Assembly: GCA_000333855.2 (NCBI GenBank)
Contig: CM007334.1
Coordinates: 516,884-559,555 of the forward strand
Direction of reading: 5' to 3'
DNA: 42,672 nt
Source: Endotrypanum monterogeii
Lineage: Eukaryota; Euglenozoa; Kinetoplastea; Trypanosomatida; Trypanosomatidae
The position numbers and the translations under genes were made by a program. Under the pieces are notes generated by a model, which had not been told where the DNA came from, did no database searches, and saw nothing but the letters and a program-made list of their open reading frames with translations. Of the stretch, positions 21,182 to 30,768 are shown piece after piece; position 1 is the first letter of the stretch; each line of letters begins with the position of its first letter.

Positions 21182-22822
21182 TACCGCTTATCAGGAAAAA
21201 AAAACTCGAACACGCGTGACTACCCCAGAGGCCAAGGTCACCTGACTAGTGCCGTTCTCATCGAACACGTGTTCTTCATTAGAGCTTGACCGTCACCACG
21301 CCTTCTCCCCATTCTATCGTCGCCACTGTGTGATGCACGATTATGTGGCATTGAGTGTGTAATGCAGCAAGAGGAGTATGCTGAAGTAATGCCTCCCTTT
21401 GAATCACCAATAGCGAGAGCGTCTTGCCGGCTGCCAGTCCTAACGAATTTGCATCTTCGAGCCACTGTAATACAGCGTCCTCACCCCCCTTTTTTAATTT
21501 GAACGTATTTCTCTCTTTTTCTCTCCACTCAAAAGTCAGATACATTGAGGTGTGGGTGGAGGAGGGGGGGAGGGGAGGAAGGCTCATGGGGCCGCAGAAA
21601 AGTACTCAACAATATCCATCACTTATGTTTAGTCGCATCGCTGGCACGACGTATTTTTTACGTCTTAACTGGACATATCAACTCCTAAGAGGTGTGAGTT
21701 TGAAGAAAAAGGGTTTTTGTGTGTCTGCACGGGGGGGGGGGGAGTGCCTCCAGTCACTGCCGATGGCGACGGCGAGTATGTCTTTTTAAATCATTTCATG
21801 ATCCGCTGGTCCTTGTGTGTCGTTGCATCATCTCCACACGGCTATGGCTTGGTAATACATATTTTTCCTTTGTAAGCTTCAGGTGTGTGCATGCGTGTCT
21901 GGTTCTTGTTTTTCTGTGGGGTTTGTCTTACTCGACGACTCGGGAGGTGTTAGCGTGTGGCGTCTTTGCGCGAGGGCTGAAAACTGGTACCGTGATCGTG
22001 TGAGAAGGTCGACATGTCACATCAAAAATGTAAAGACACACATACACACACAAAGGATCGACATCATTATATATATATATTGCCCTCCTGTATCTTCTGA
22101 AGGGTTTCATAGAAAAAATATAAAAAAAGACAACGGATAAGTGTCATGCGTAGAAATAAGTGAAGGATGTCTTGTCAACCAAAACATCAACGCGCATGGT
22201 AGGTCCACCTGCTGATCGCCAGGAGAGGAGGGGAGGGGGCTCTCTTTCCGTCCATATGATTTGCATAGTGTGAAGCTGTGCTGACCCTTCGGCAAGGAAA
22301 TAACGGGGAAAGCGGTGGTGGTGACGCACGTCAACGACAACGGGTCTGTACTGAATGTTTTATCCGCGCTTTTTTTCCCCCCGATCCCCATTACTATGGA
22401 CACCCGCGTAGATTTGGTCGCGTCGCCGTGCGGTGTGAGTACCGGTCCTTGACTTTGACTACCTTTACGAATCATTCTTTCTTTCCAAACACACACACAC
22501 ACACACACACGTGTACACGTGCACACACGAAAGGACGGTTACATTGTTCTGAGGGACATTTGACTCATGTCTCACATGAATCACACTCTAGGAACAACAG
22601 TTCTTCCTTTCCCCCTGGTGATGTTTAGCTCGTCGTTGCTGATGCTTCAGCTTTCCCACATTCTTCCTCCCCCTCCTCTGCACACATTTGCACTTGTTAA
22701 AACTGTTTCGAATTTATTCTCTGAACTTTAACATCACAACCTTCAGTAAGCCGACTTCTTTCGCAGTTTTGCACGTTTTCTTGTCGTGCCTTCGCTTTTA
22801 CTTAGCTTAATCCTTGCCCTCC

Positions 22823-22842
22823 GTTCTTAGTTTCCCTTGCAG
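22823..22842 (+). promoter_or_regulatory. Candidate spliced-leader acceptor for the transporter
   Basis: A pyrimidine tract running into TTAGTTTCCCTTGCAG, AG at 22841-22842, with about 147 bases of 5' UTR. An alternative, CTTCTTTCGCAG, ends at 22766. Confidence 0.5.
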
Positions 22843-22989
22843 GTGCTCCCCCTCCCCCTCCACTTGCAACAAAAAGGTGTGGCGACACGCAAAAAAAAAA
22901 GGAAAATTGCTTCACATTTTTTTTTTCTGGCGAGGGACCTTCCCTCTCGTAGTCTTCCTTTTTCTTGATCCACACGCTCGCGTCGAAGG

Positions 22990-24966
22990 ATGACTCAACG
23001 TCATTACGGTACGGAGTCCCTTGCCAACGACTCATTTTTGCCGGCGCAGCTCCGACATAAAGGTGGGCAATCGCAGACGATCGCCGACGAGAACACTCGA
23101 GGACCGTCGACAGAAGACCTCCACGTGCACCCCGAGGCGGCGTCCCTTTTTGAGCGTTGCTCGTGGGCGAAGAGGGTTCCTCTCTTCTCACAAAGCAGTG
23201 AGGCCTTCGGTCCGAGAGGGGTGCTCGCGCTGGGTCTATGTTATTTCCTCAACAAAGGTGTTGGCAGCTACCTGGTGAAGTATTGCCGCTACGCCATGTT
23301 CCGCACCCGCTTTGGAATCGATGGCACACGCTATCAGCGCCTCTCGACGTTGTACACGCTCGGCTGGTCGATAAAGGCATTCTCGGCCTCCGTCTCAGAC
23401 ACGGTTGCGATCTTTGGTTACACAAAAAGATGGTATTGCGCCGTGTCGAGCGTCTTGGGTGCCGTCTTCGCGCTGGCGTTTGGTTTATTGCCAGCGAAAG
23501 AATCCAGTGCAAACACGGGTGCGGGCCTCATGTTCCTGACGAATTTTTTCATGTCAAACGTCGATATTCTCTCAGAGGGTCACTACAGCCGAATCATGCG
23601 CAGGAGGCCTGCTGCTGGCCCTGCGTTGGTGAGCTGGATTTGGGTGTTCATCTTCACAGCTGCAATAGTCTCTGCCGCTATGCAAGGTCCCCTATCAGAC
23701 AAGGGAACTCCGCAGACCGGTCTTTTCATTTCCGCCGCTTGCCAGGTCCTAACGGTTGTTTTCTTTCTCTTCAACTGGTACGGCGAACGCCCCAATCGCG
23801 TCGAGCGCCTGGAGGACTTTTTTGTTACGAAATCAGACAATCAGACGCTCAACTCCTCCGCTGCACTTGAGGCGGACGCCCTGGCTTTCCTCCCCAACAA
23901 GAATCCCAATTCTGAGCTAGAGCCTAGCGTGGAGGAGAAACCATGGACAGCGACCTGGGCCACAGCTGCTGAGCACGACTTGGGCGAAGGCGCCATCGTG
24001 GTGGATGACCAAACCCGCAGTGAGGTATACGACGATGCAGTGGACGACACAGACGCTGGTCGTAGCGCGTATATGTACTCGTTTTGTTTTGGGGCGATTG
24101 AGGTCAATCACGAGTTTTTTTTCCGCAACTGGCGACTTTTTATCTACTCAGCCCTGATGGTGTGTGCCGTCATCATGCAGAGCCTTGTCACCGTCCTGGG
24201 CAACTCCAAAAACCTGGCCTGTTCATCCTTTGCAGTTGCTGTGGTGTGCTGCAGCCTGAGCTTTTGGGCATGCAGTCTTGTTGCAGCCAAGGCCATCTGC
24301 TTTCTTTACCTAGACATGTTATTGTACGTGCAGCTGCCTGGTGTGATGGACAGCTTTTACTTGTCAACGAAGGAATGCTATCCGGAAGGCCCCCACTTCA
24401 GCTTCGTCTTCTACCATACAGTGGCGGCGATTATCGGCAACATCGCTGGTATCCTCGGCGTGACGACCTTCTCGTACATCTTTTCAGACAAAAGTTACTG
24501 GTTCACATTTATCGTAACAACATGTGTGAAGGTTGTCGGGTCCTTGTTCGATATCGTTATTGTGAAGCGGTGGAATCTGGCAATCGGCATTCCAGATCAC
24601 GCGATGTACATCATGGGTGACGCCATTGTGTACGAGGCCTGTAACCAGCTTGCCTGGATGCCTGTTGTTTTGCTTTTCTCGCGCATTTGCCCTCGCGGCT
24701 CGGAGAGTATGATCTATGCCTTGGCAGCCGGGTTTAGTAACATGGGCCAGTCCATGTCATCCACTGTCGGTTCTCTGTTGATGGAGCTCGTGTGGCCCGT
24801 CCAGACGACAGGGGATAACGGGTGCAATTTTGATAATGCGCCGATGCTGCTGATTCTCGCTCACGTCCTCCTTCCGCTGGGGGTGATCCCGCTAAGCATT
24901 TTTCTTTTGCCCCGTGCTCGTATCTGTGATGACATCGACGCCGAGGGGCGTCCGGTGAGTTCCTAG
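22990..24966 (+). CDS. Folate/biopterin transporter (BT1/FT family)
   Basis: 658 residues from ATG 22990. It is a polytopic membrane protein with about 12 hydrophobic segments in two halves, separated by a long acidic hydrophilic loop (about residues 275-360, rich in Glu/Asp/Ala). The N-terminal ~70 residues are hydrophilic. Family-like features are GPRGVLALGLCYFLNKGV at the first segment, MSNVDILSEGHYSRIMRRRP in the first half, and WNLAIGIPDHAMYIMGDAI and ICPRGSESMIYAL (PRGSES from about 568) in the second. These transporters import folates and unconjugated pteridines across the plasma membrane; trypanosomatids cannot make pterins de novo, so uptake is essential. Folate, biopterin or S-adenosylmethionine specificity cannot be told from sequence. 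A 5'-truncated relative lies 2 kb upstream, which suggests a shrunken tandem array. I do not recall a family member here in L. major, so the locus may differ between species. Confidence 0.93.
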   Translation: MTQRHYGTESLANDSFLPAQLRHKGGQSQTIADENTRGPSTEDLHVHPEAASLFERCSWAKRVPLFSQSSEAFGPRGVLALGLCYFLNKGVGSYLVKYCRYAMFRTRFGIDGTRYQRLSTLYTLGWSIKAFSASVSDTVAIFGYTKRWYCAVSSVLGAVFALAFGLLPAKESSANTGAGLMFLTNFFMSNVDILSEGHYSRIMRRRPAAGPALVSWIWVFIFTAAIVSAAMQGPLSDKGTPQTGLFISAACQVLTVVFFLFNWYGERPNRVERLEDFFVTKSDNQTLNSSAALEADALAFLPNKNPNSELEPSVEEKPWTATWATAAEHDLGEGAIVVDDQTRSEVYDDAVDDTDAGRSAYMYSFCFGAIEVNHEFFFRNWRLFIYSALMVCAVIMQSLVTVLGNSKNLACSSFAVAVVCCSLSFWACSLVAAKAICFLYLDMLLYVQLPGVMDSFYLSTKECYPEGPHFSFVFYHTVAAIIGNIAGILGVTTFSYIFSDKSYWFTFIVTTCVKVVGSLFDIVIVKRWNLAIGIPDHAMYIMGDAIVYEACNQLAWMPVVLLFSRICPRGSESMIYALAAGFSNMGQSMSSTVGSLLMELVWPVQTTGDNGCNFDNAPMLLILAHVLLPLGVIPLSIFLLPRARICDDIDAEGRPVSS

Positions 24967-27690
24967 GGAACATGAAGGAGGTGCTCTACCCCCAAAGTAC
25001 GGGGCTTTCAAAACGAAGGCTCGTCGGTGTCGCACGAGCGCAACCTTTGAGGTACTGGGGAGGGGGGGGGGAGGGGGAGGATACTCGAGGATCGCCGGGA
25101 GAGCTGTGTTGAAGCCTCACGACGTGTTCGCATCTAGGTCGCCTTGTTGCTCAAAAGTCTCAGGGCGGTGCGACTCGCTCTGTTTCCCCCTTTTCCCCTC
25201 CAAGAACAAGAAAAAAAAGTGACAGGGGTACGAGGAGGGTGTTTCCAAGGACGCAACGTATAGGTCTTCGGTTCATTTCTTACCGGTATCCGCGTAGAGG
25301 GCTAAAGACAGAGAGCGCCGTGGCGGAAACATCTAATTGATGTGGCGACTATGCCTTTGACATTCTTTCTTGTCAACCGTATCGTGCGCACAACTTTTTC
25401 CTCTCCACCATGAAAACTCTGTTTATATGCTTACTCAACTTTTTATTTTTGCTTCCCAAAGGGAGAGAAAAGAAACATCATCCGACCTCCAACATTCTCC
25501 TGTAAATCAGTTCTACATTCACTTTTTTTCTCCGACACCGCCTCTTCGTCGTTCCCTCCCCCCTTCCCACCTCTCTTCCCCACACACATGGGTGTTGCTG
25601 TTCTTTTTCCTTTCTTTTCTCCAGTGCCTTTATTTATCACAACTCGAGTTTTTCCCTTTTTTTTTCTCTGTTCGCGTCTACTTTTTCAACGGGAAGGCAA
25701 CCGTATTCTAAATGCCACACGCGTATGCGTGCGCGTGTCTTCCCAGCTTGGAGTCAGACATCCCTCCCTCTCTCTCACCTTTCATTGTTGTGTTTCCATC
25801 ACTGAGAGAAGATCTATAAAGTGTACGTATGCGTGTGTATGCGTGCGTGCATGTTAGGAGCTGCAAGATTGCCCCCTCTTCCCTCCCCTCTCCGCCCCCC
25901 GCTACTCTTTTTTCTACCCCCATCGCCGTCACAACCCTTCGTTTCTGCCTTGGTCGGTAAGACAGAGATCTGTCGTGTGACGTCTCGTCTCTTTTTTTGA
26001 GAATTATTCTTCGCTTTGTTCGCTTCTTGTGGGTAGCCTCTCTTGAATAACTGGGCATTTTTTTTTCTTCTTCAGACTTCCTCATGCACAGCTCGCTTGG
26101 GTTATTGATTTTGTTCCTGAGGTTATCGTTTGGAAATGGTCTGGCAAACGGCCGGTAATGCACCGAGAAAGGGGGGGGGCGAGGAGGAGGGGGGAGGGGG
26201 AGGTCACGTATGCGTTTGCATCATTGTAGAAGAAAACAATCATGCGCTCTCTCGACATATAGGTGTATTTCGAATTTCCACTACGTGTACCAAGCTCTGT
26301 TTTTGTGTTTGTGTACGTGTTTTTTTTTTTCTGAAATCTTTTTAGTTCTTCGACAGGTAACACTTGATTGTGAAGCTGGTTGGAGCGTTTTTCTCTTGGT
26401 ATTCGCTTTCCTCGCCTATTTCCGCTCTCCTTTCTTGTGAAGGATTATAGTCGGATGCTCATTGTTCATGCGTCCAAAAACAAAAAAAGAAAAAAAAAGG
26501 TGGTCATTTATTTTTAAAATTGAAAGTCTCACTGCCACAAGGAACTCCAAGTACACAACAGAAAACATCTGCTCCAATTTTTCCTTTCTTTTTCATGCCG
26601 CTGTGGAGTATGGGGTATCTCCTCCACACACATGATTTAAAAAAAAAATCCTATGTTTGTGATGAATCAATGAAACTAACACTACCCGAACGCCTGTATG
26701 TCAGGGTGTGACGGCCATTCAATGGGGTTCGTCCTCCTCCTTGAAAAAAAAGGACAGTAGCTTCTCCATGTGCACACTGGTGCGGTCTCGGCACTTGGCC
26801 AGAGATCTGCACTGGCGCCACACCCGCAGTTCATTTTGAGGGACAACACTATCCGCACGGGTTCACCGTCCTGTCGCAGGGTGCGATGCACGAAACACGC
26901 GACAGGCGATCTTCTGCGAACAGTCTGTAATTGTAAGGAAAAAAAGAATGTTAACCGGGATTTAAACACGGACAGCGACGTCCCTGCGTGTGCCAGCGCA
27001 TCCCGAGGAGGCTCTCTACTGCGCATAGCCCCCCTCTCCCCCTCTCTCCCCCCTCTGTGTGTGTGTGTGTGTGTTTTTGTTCTCTGTCACCTTTACTGTT
27101 TGCGCAGGCAAAGACACGTGTGCGTCACTCCTGAGTTTATTATTGACTGTCCATTCTGTTCCTCCTCCCCCGCTTCGCGTGCCGCAGAGCGCTCACGCTT
27201 CGAAATCAGTGGAGGTGAAGCATGTTGTTTCGTTTCCTATGCTTATTCAGTAGGCGTCTATCACTGAGCACCGTCCAGGTGCTCGTAAGGCTCGTACTCT
27301 TCTCCGCGATATATCCTGGGTTCTCACTCGGGTTTGCGATCGATCAAGTGATAGCAGGGCATACCACCACTACTCCCTGTCAGCAGTTCACGAACATCGT
27401 GGAGCTATCAGCTGATTCCACGCGACCCTCTATACAATGAATCCTCTCATGCAGGGCGCTCCTCGACACGCCCGCAATCGAAGTTCAGTCAATCTGTATG
27501 GCCCATTCTGATAACCATATTCTTCGTATTGCCCTTCTCTCTGGCTTAACTCATAAACGCGTGCGGGGCCTCCTTGCAACTGCCATGGGTGGTCATAAAA
27601 AAAAAACATATACATATTGCACTGCCGCGATTTGTCTTTCCGATTGACAGCAGGTGCCAATTATTCCCTCGCCCGTCCACACCCACATAT

Positions 27691-27731
<41 letters not shown>

Positions 27732-27843
27732 GTGACTCCCGTGCACCCTTAATTCGACTGACAGCGCCCTGACGCCTCGCCCGCCCCTCACCCGTTCACC
27801 GTCTGTCAAGGACATCGTCCTAACCCGTCAAGACCACTGAAGC
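24967..27843. other. Intergenic region, transporter to INO1
   Basis: About 2.9 kb. Early G-runs (25060-25080) and T-rich tracts are followed by TG/GC-rich stretches, a G-rich stretch (26171-26202), a balanced non-repetitive island (about 26695-26940), Repeat A copy 1 (27029-27166) and a CA-then-TA array (27691-27731) just before the INO1 gene. Several AGs between 27106 and 27655 could serve as acceptors. I see no convincing gene. Confidence 0.6.
27029..27166. repeat. Repeat A, copy 1
   Basis: About 138 bp, nearly identical to 29971-30110. It starts with a C/T-rich tract, then a TG array, then TTTTTGTTCTCTGTCACC, TTACTGTTTGCGCAGG and a unique-looking 55-base tail ending in GTTCCTCCT. The pyrimidine tract and GCAG (AG at 27106-27107) form a plausible spliced-leader acceptor upstream of INO1. 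The two copies differ mainly in C-run and TG-array length. Confidence 0.93.
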
Positions 27844-29430
27844 ATGCCGGGAGTGCACGTGAAGAGCGACAAGGTTCGCTACACAACTGACGCGATCGAG
27901 ACGCAGTATGAGTACGCAACTACCCGCGTCAGCCGCAGCGCAGATGGTGCGGTGGAGGTCGAGCCGATCACGCATCGGTTAATATTCCGCACAGAGCGCA
28001 AGGTGCCGCGTGTGGGTGTTATGCTGATTGGTTGGGGCGGAAACAATGGCACCACCGTGACCGCCGGCATCCTGGCCAACAAGCTAGGCCTGACATGGCG
28101 CACGCGGCGCGGCATGCAGTCCGCGAATTACTTCGGCTCCGTTACTCAGTCGAGCACTATCAACCTTGGAATGACACGCGACATGCAGGAGGCCTTCGTG
28201 CCTCTAAACGAAATGGTGCCGATGGTGTCTCCTAACGACCTTGTAATTGGCGGCTGGGACTGCAACAGTATGAACCTCGGGGATGCGATGCGACGCGCTG
28301 GGGTGTTGGACGTGCAGGTGCAGGACGCGCTCTACGAGACAATGAAGGAGTTGCATCCGCTGCCCGCCATTTTCGACATCGACTTCGTCGCGGCGAATCA
28401 AAAGGAGCGCGCGAACAACGTTTTGGCCTGTTGCGACCGATGGGACGCGGTGGAGCGCGTGCGCGCTGACATTCGCCAGTTCAAAGCGTCCAACCGGCTG
28501 GACAAGGTTTTGGTGCTGTGGACAGCCAATACGGAGCGCTTCAGTGAGCACCGGGAAGGCATTCACGACACAGCCGAGAACCTCCTGGCGGCTGTGAAGC
28601 GCGACGAAGCAGAGGTGGCACCGTCCGCGCTGTATGCAATGGCAGCTATTCTTGAGAAGTGCAGCTTCATCAATGGTGCTCCCCAAAATACGCTCTGCCC
28701 TGCGCTGGTGGAGATGGCGCGTGCGGCGCGGGTATTCGTAGGCGGCGACGATTTCAAGAGTGGGCAGACCAAGATGAAGAGCGCCTTGCTGGAATTCTTT
28801 GTCGGCGCAGGCATCAAACCGGAGTGCATCGCCAGCTACAATCACCTCGGCAACAACGACGGCTACAACCTTTCCAGTCCGCCGCAGTTCTCCTCCAAGG
28901 AGATAACGAAGAGCAACGTGGTTGACGACATGATCGCGTCGAACAGCATTCTTTTCCCTGATGGAACGCCGAAGCCCGACCACTGCATCGTCATCAAGTA
29001 TATGCCTTACGTGGGCGACAGCAAGCGTGCTATGGACGAGTACACGTTCTCTATATTTATGGGTGGCCAACAGACAGTCGTTCTGCATAATACCTGTGAG
29101 GACTCTCTTCTGGCTGCGCCGCTCATCATCGACCTGCTCGTGCTCACCGAGCTCATGGAGCGTATCACGATCAGCGCCAGCGACGGGCTGCAGGCGCCGC
29201 CACCGTCGTCGTCATCCTTCGAGCACATGGAGACCGTTCTATCGCTCCTGTCCTACCTGCTGAAGGCCCCGGCCGTTCCCGCAGGCGCGCCGGTCATCAA
29301 CGCGCTCAACCGCCAGAAGGCTGCAATCGAAAACATACTGCGTGCCCTGATCGGCCTGCCGCCTGAAACCAACATGCTGCTCGAATGTCGTGTCCCCTTC
29401 ATGCGTGAGGGGCATGTGAACGGCGTGTGA
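27844..29430 (+). CDS. INO1: Inositol-3-phosphate synthase
   Basis: NAD-dependent cyclisation of glucose-6-phosphate to 1D-myo-inositol-3-phosphate, the first step of de novo inositol synthesis; the product feeds phosphatidylinositol, GPI anchors and inositol phosphorylceramide. 528 residues, full length for the eukaryotic family. Family marks: the NAD-binding loop GWGGNNGTT at 63-71, NYFGSVTQSSTI, LWTANTERF, GGDDFKSGQTK, NHLGNNDGYNLSSP (NNDGYN 337-342), SKEITKSNVVDDM and NTCEDSLLAAPL (416 on). No presequence is seen, so it is probably cytosolic. Codons are strongly GC-ended compared with the desaturase and TyrRS, which suggests high expression. Near-identical Repeat A copies sit about 0.7 kb upstream and 0.5 kb downstream. 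In Leishmania mexicana loss of this enzyme causes inositol dependence and loss of virulence. Confidence 0.98.
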   Translation: MPGVHVKSDKVRYTTDAIETQYEYATTRVSRSADGAVEVEPITHRLIFRTERKVPRVGVMLIGWGGNNGTTVTAGILANKLGLTWRTRRGMQSANYFGSVTQSSTINLGMTRDMQEAFVPLNEMVPMVSPNDLVIGGWDCNSMNLGDAMRRAGVLDVQVQDALYETMKELHPLPAIFDIDFVAANQKERANNVLACCDRWDAVERVRADIRQFKASNRLDKVLVLWTANTERFSEHREGIHDTAENLLAAVKRDEAEVAPSALYAMAAILEKCSFINGAPQNTLCPALVEMARAARVFVGGDDFKSGQTKMKSALLEFFVGAGIKPECIASYNHLGNNDGYNLSSPPQFSSKEITKSNVVDDMIASNSILFPDGTPKPDHCIVIKYMPYVGDSKRAMDEYTFSIFMGGQQTVVLHNTCEDSLLAAPLIIDLLVLTELMERITISASDGLQAPPPSSSSFEHMETVLSLLSYLLKAPAVPAGAPVINALNRQKAAIENILRALIGLPPETNMLLECRVPFMREGHVNGV

Positions 29431-29970
29431 CCCCTGCGGCTCCTGAGGTGTCTTCTTTCCCTCTTTCATTTTGTATTTCATTGATCCCCCCTTCTCTTTT
29501 TTTTTGTTCTAACGACACTCCCACCCCCCACTTGTGCGACCCGGAACTATTTACCTGTGCGACCCACCACTACCCGCCCTCCCACCCCCCTCCACGCTGC
29601 CGCTCAGACACCCAACTCGTGCACATGTGCGTGCGCGGCATTCAACTCTTCCTCATGCAGCACTACCGCCGCGACCTGTCCTCGCCGTGGTCACGTGTGT
29701 GTTCTGCGTATACTTGTTGGCTGCGCTCTCGGCGCGAGGAGGGAGGGGGACGGGGCCGCCGCTGGCGCTGCGACTCTCCGTCTCTCAACCCAACTTGGTC
29801 CTCTTCCTCTCAGAAGACGACGGTGTATGAAAATGAGGGATGCGATCCGAGACGCGGCCCCATGCCTGCGCTCCATGTGGCCAATGTTGCCCTTGGATGG
29901 GTGTAGAGTTCCGTATGATAACTACCACTGTGACTTGTTTTCGTTTTCTTCCAGTTCCAACGGGGCGCTC

Positions 29971-30110
29971 CCCCCCCTCTCCCCTCTCTCCCCCCTCTGT
30001 GTGTGTGTGTGTGTGTGTTTTTGTTCTCTGTCACCTTTACTGTTTGCGCAGGCAAAGACACGTGTGCGTCACTCCTGAGTTTATTATTGACTGTCCATTC
30101 TGTTCCTCCT
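29971..30110. repeat. Repeat A, copy 2
   Basis: Second, nearly identical copy of the element at 27029-27166, in the same orientation, with GCAG at 30048-30051. The two direct repeats flank INO1 with about 2.9 kb between their starts. Confidence 0.93.
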
Positions 30111-30125
30111 CTCCTTGTGTGCTCC

Positions 30126-30390
30126 GCGGGTACACCTGTGTCCAGCAGCACTGCATCAGCGCGATCGAGGGTAGCCGAGGGGCTTGTGCGGCACCACTAA
30201 TGACGCCATGTCCGGATGACGGGAACAAATCTCTCGTGGCGACCTCTGTGGTTCTGTGAAGTGAGTTTGATAGGGACTGCGGTACGGCGACTGACGGGGC
30301 TGAGGCGATTGATAAGGGACGGCTGGGGCGCGCCTTTCTTCGGGACCTGGAGAACCACGCAATGTGCCTGTGGCATACGGGGGTCCGCGC
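30126..30390. repeat. Repeat B, copy 1
   Basis: 265 bp, about 96% identical by eye to 38531-38796. There is one single-base indel (the ACTAATGACGCC / ACTAATGGGCGCC region) plus scattered substitutions. The element is GC-rich and free of microsatellites. Read on the minus strand, it gives a Pro/Ser/Arg/Gln-rich frame (PYQSPQPRQSPYRSPYQ) conserved in both copies except for the indel. I do not recognise the source. Confidence 0.93.
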
Positions 30391-30699
30391 CTAGTGTTTA
30401 TAGGACTTGTTTGAGTTGCGCTGACATGACATGAGTAGGAAACAACATATCTATTATTGCGCAATCATATTTTTCTTCGTTGATCTCGTGTGCTTTCTTT
30501 CATTTTTTTTCCAACAAATGGTCGTCACTACCATCACTACCTTGAAACACTGCCGTATCACTGTGCATGGCAGTCACACTTATCAGCAATTAACCCCATC
30601 TTCTGAAACCAAGTCAGCTCGGCATTCAAAACGATTCATCTATCCCGGTACTGCGCTACACTCCCCCGCCGTCTGGTGCAAGTGCGTACGTTCTCTCGT

Positions 30700-30739
30700 C
30701 CCCCTCTTCTGGTTTCTGACTCGGTGTGCACGCTGTCAG
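30700..30739 (+). promoter_or_regulatory. Candidate spliced-leader acceptor for TyrRS
   Basis: The pyrimidine-rich stretch CTCGTCCCCCTCTTCTGG (30696-30713) is followed by TTTCTGACTC and GCTGTCAG, with AG at 30738-30739. The 5' UTR would be 29 bases. A use of the AG in Repeat A copy 2 (30051) would give a far longer leader. Confidence 0.4.
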
Positions 30740-30768
30740 CTCGCTTGGTGAGTTCGGGGTTTTCCGCC

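Larger units (their letters stand above)
19513..22989. other. Intergenic region holding a transporter remnant
   Basis: About 3.5 kb. Besides the pseudogene at 20755-21181 there are CA arrays (about 19579-19604 and 22490-22510), a TA array (22070-22081) and T-rich tracts (20074-20140). The remaining open frames are short and low complexity. I see no intact gene. Confidence 0.65.
29431..30768. other. Intergenic region, INO1 to TyrRS
   Basis: About 1.3 kb, made largely of C/T-rich INO1 3' UTR followed by Repeat A copy 2 and Repeat B copy 1, which are only 15 bases apart. The open frames here are short and out of character for this genome's genes. Confidence 0.65.

Noticed and set aside
28204..29088. 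294-codon minus-strand frame inside INO1
   Set aside because: A shadow of a strongly GC-biased real gene. The INO1 frame has full family motifs.
30676..30768. Upstream in-frame extension of TyrRS
   Set aside because: The extension begins at a non-ATG codon and spans the likely splice acceptor at 30739. The ATG at 30769 gives the length known for the family.
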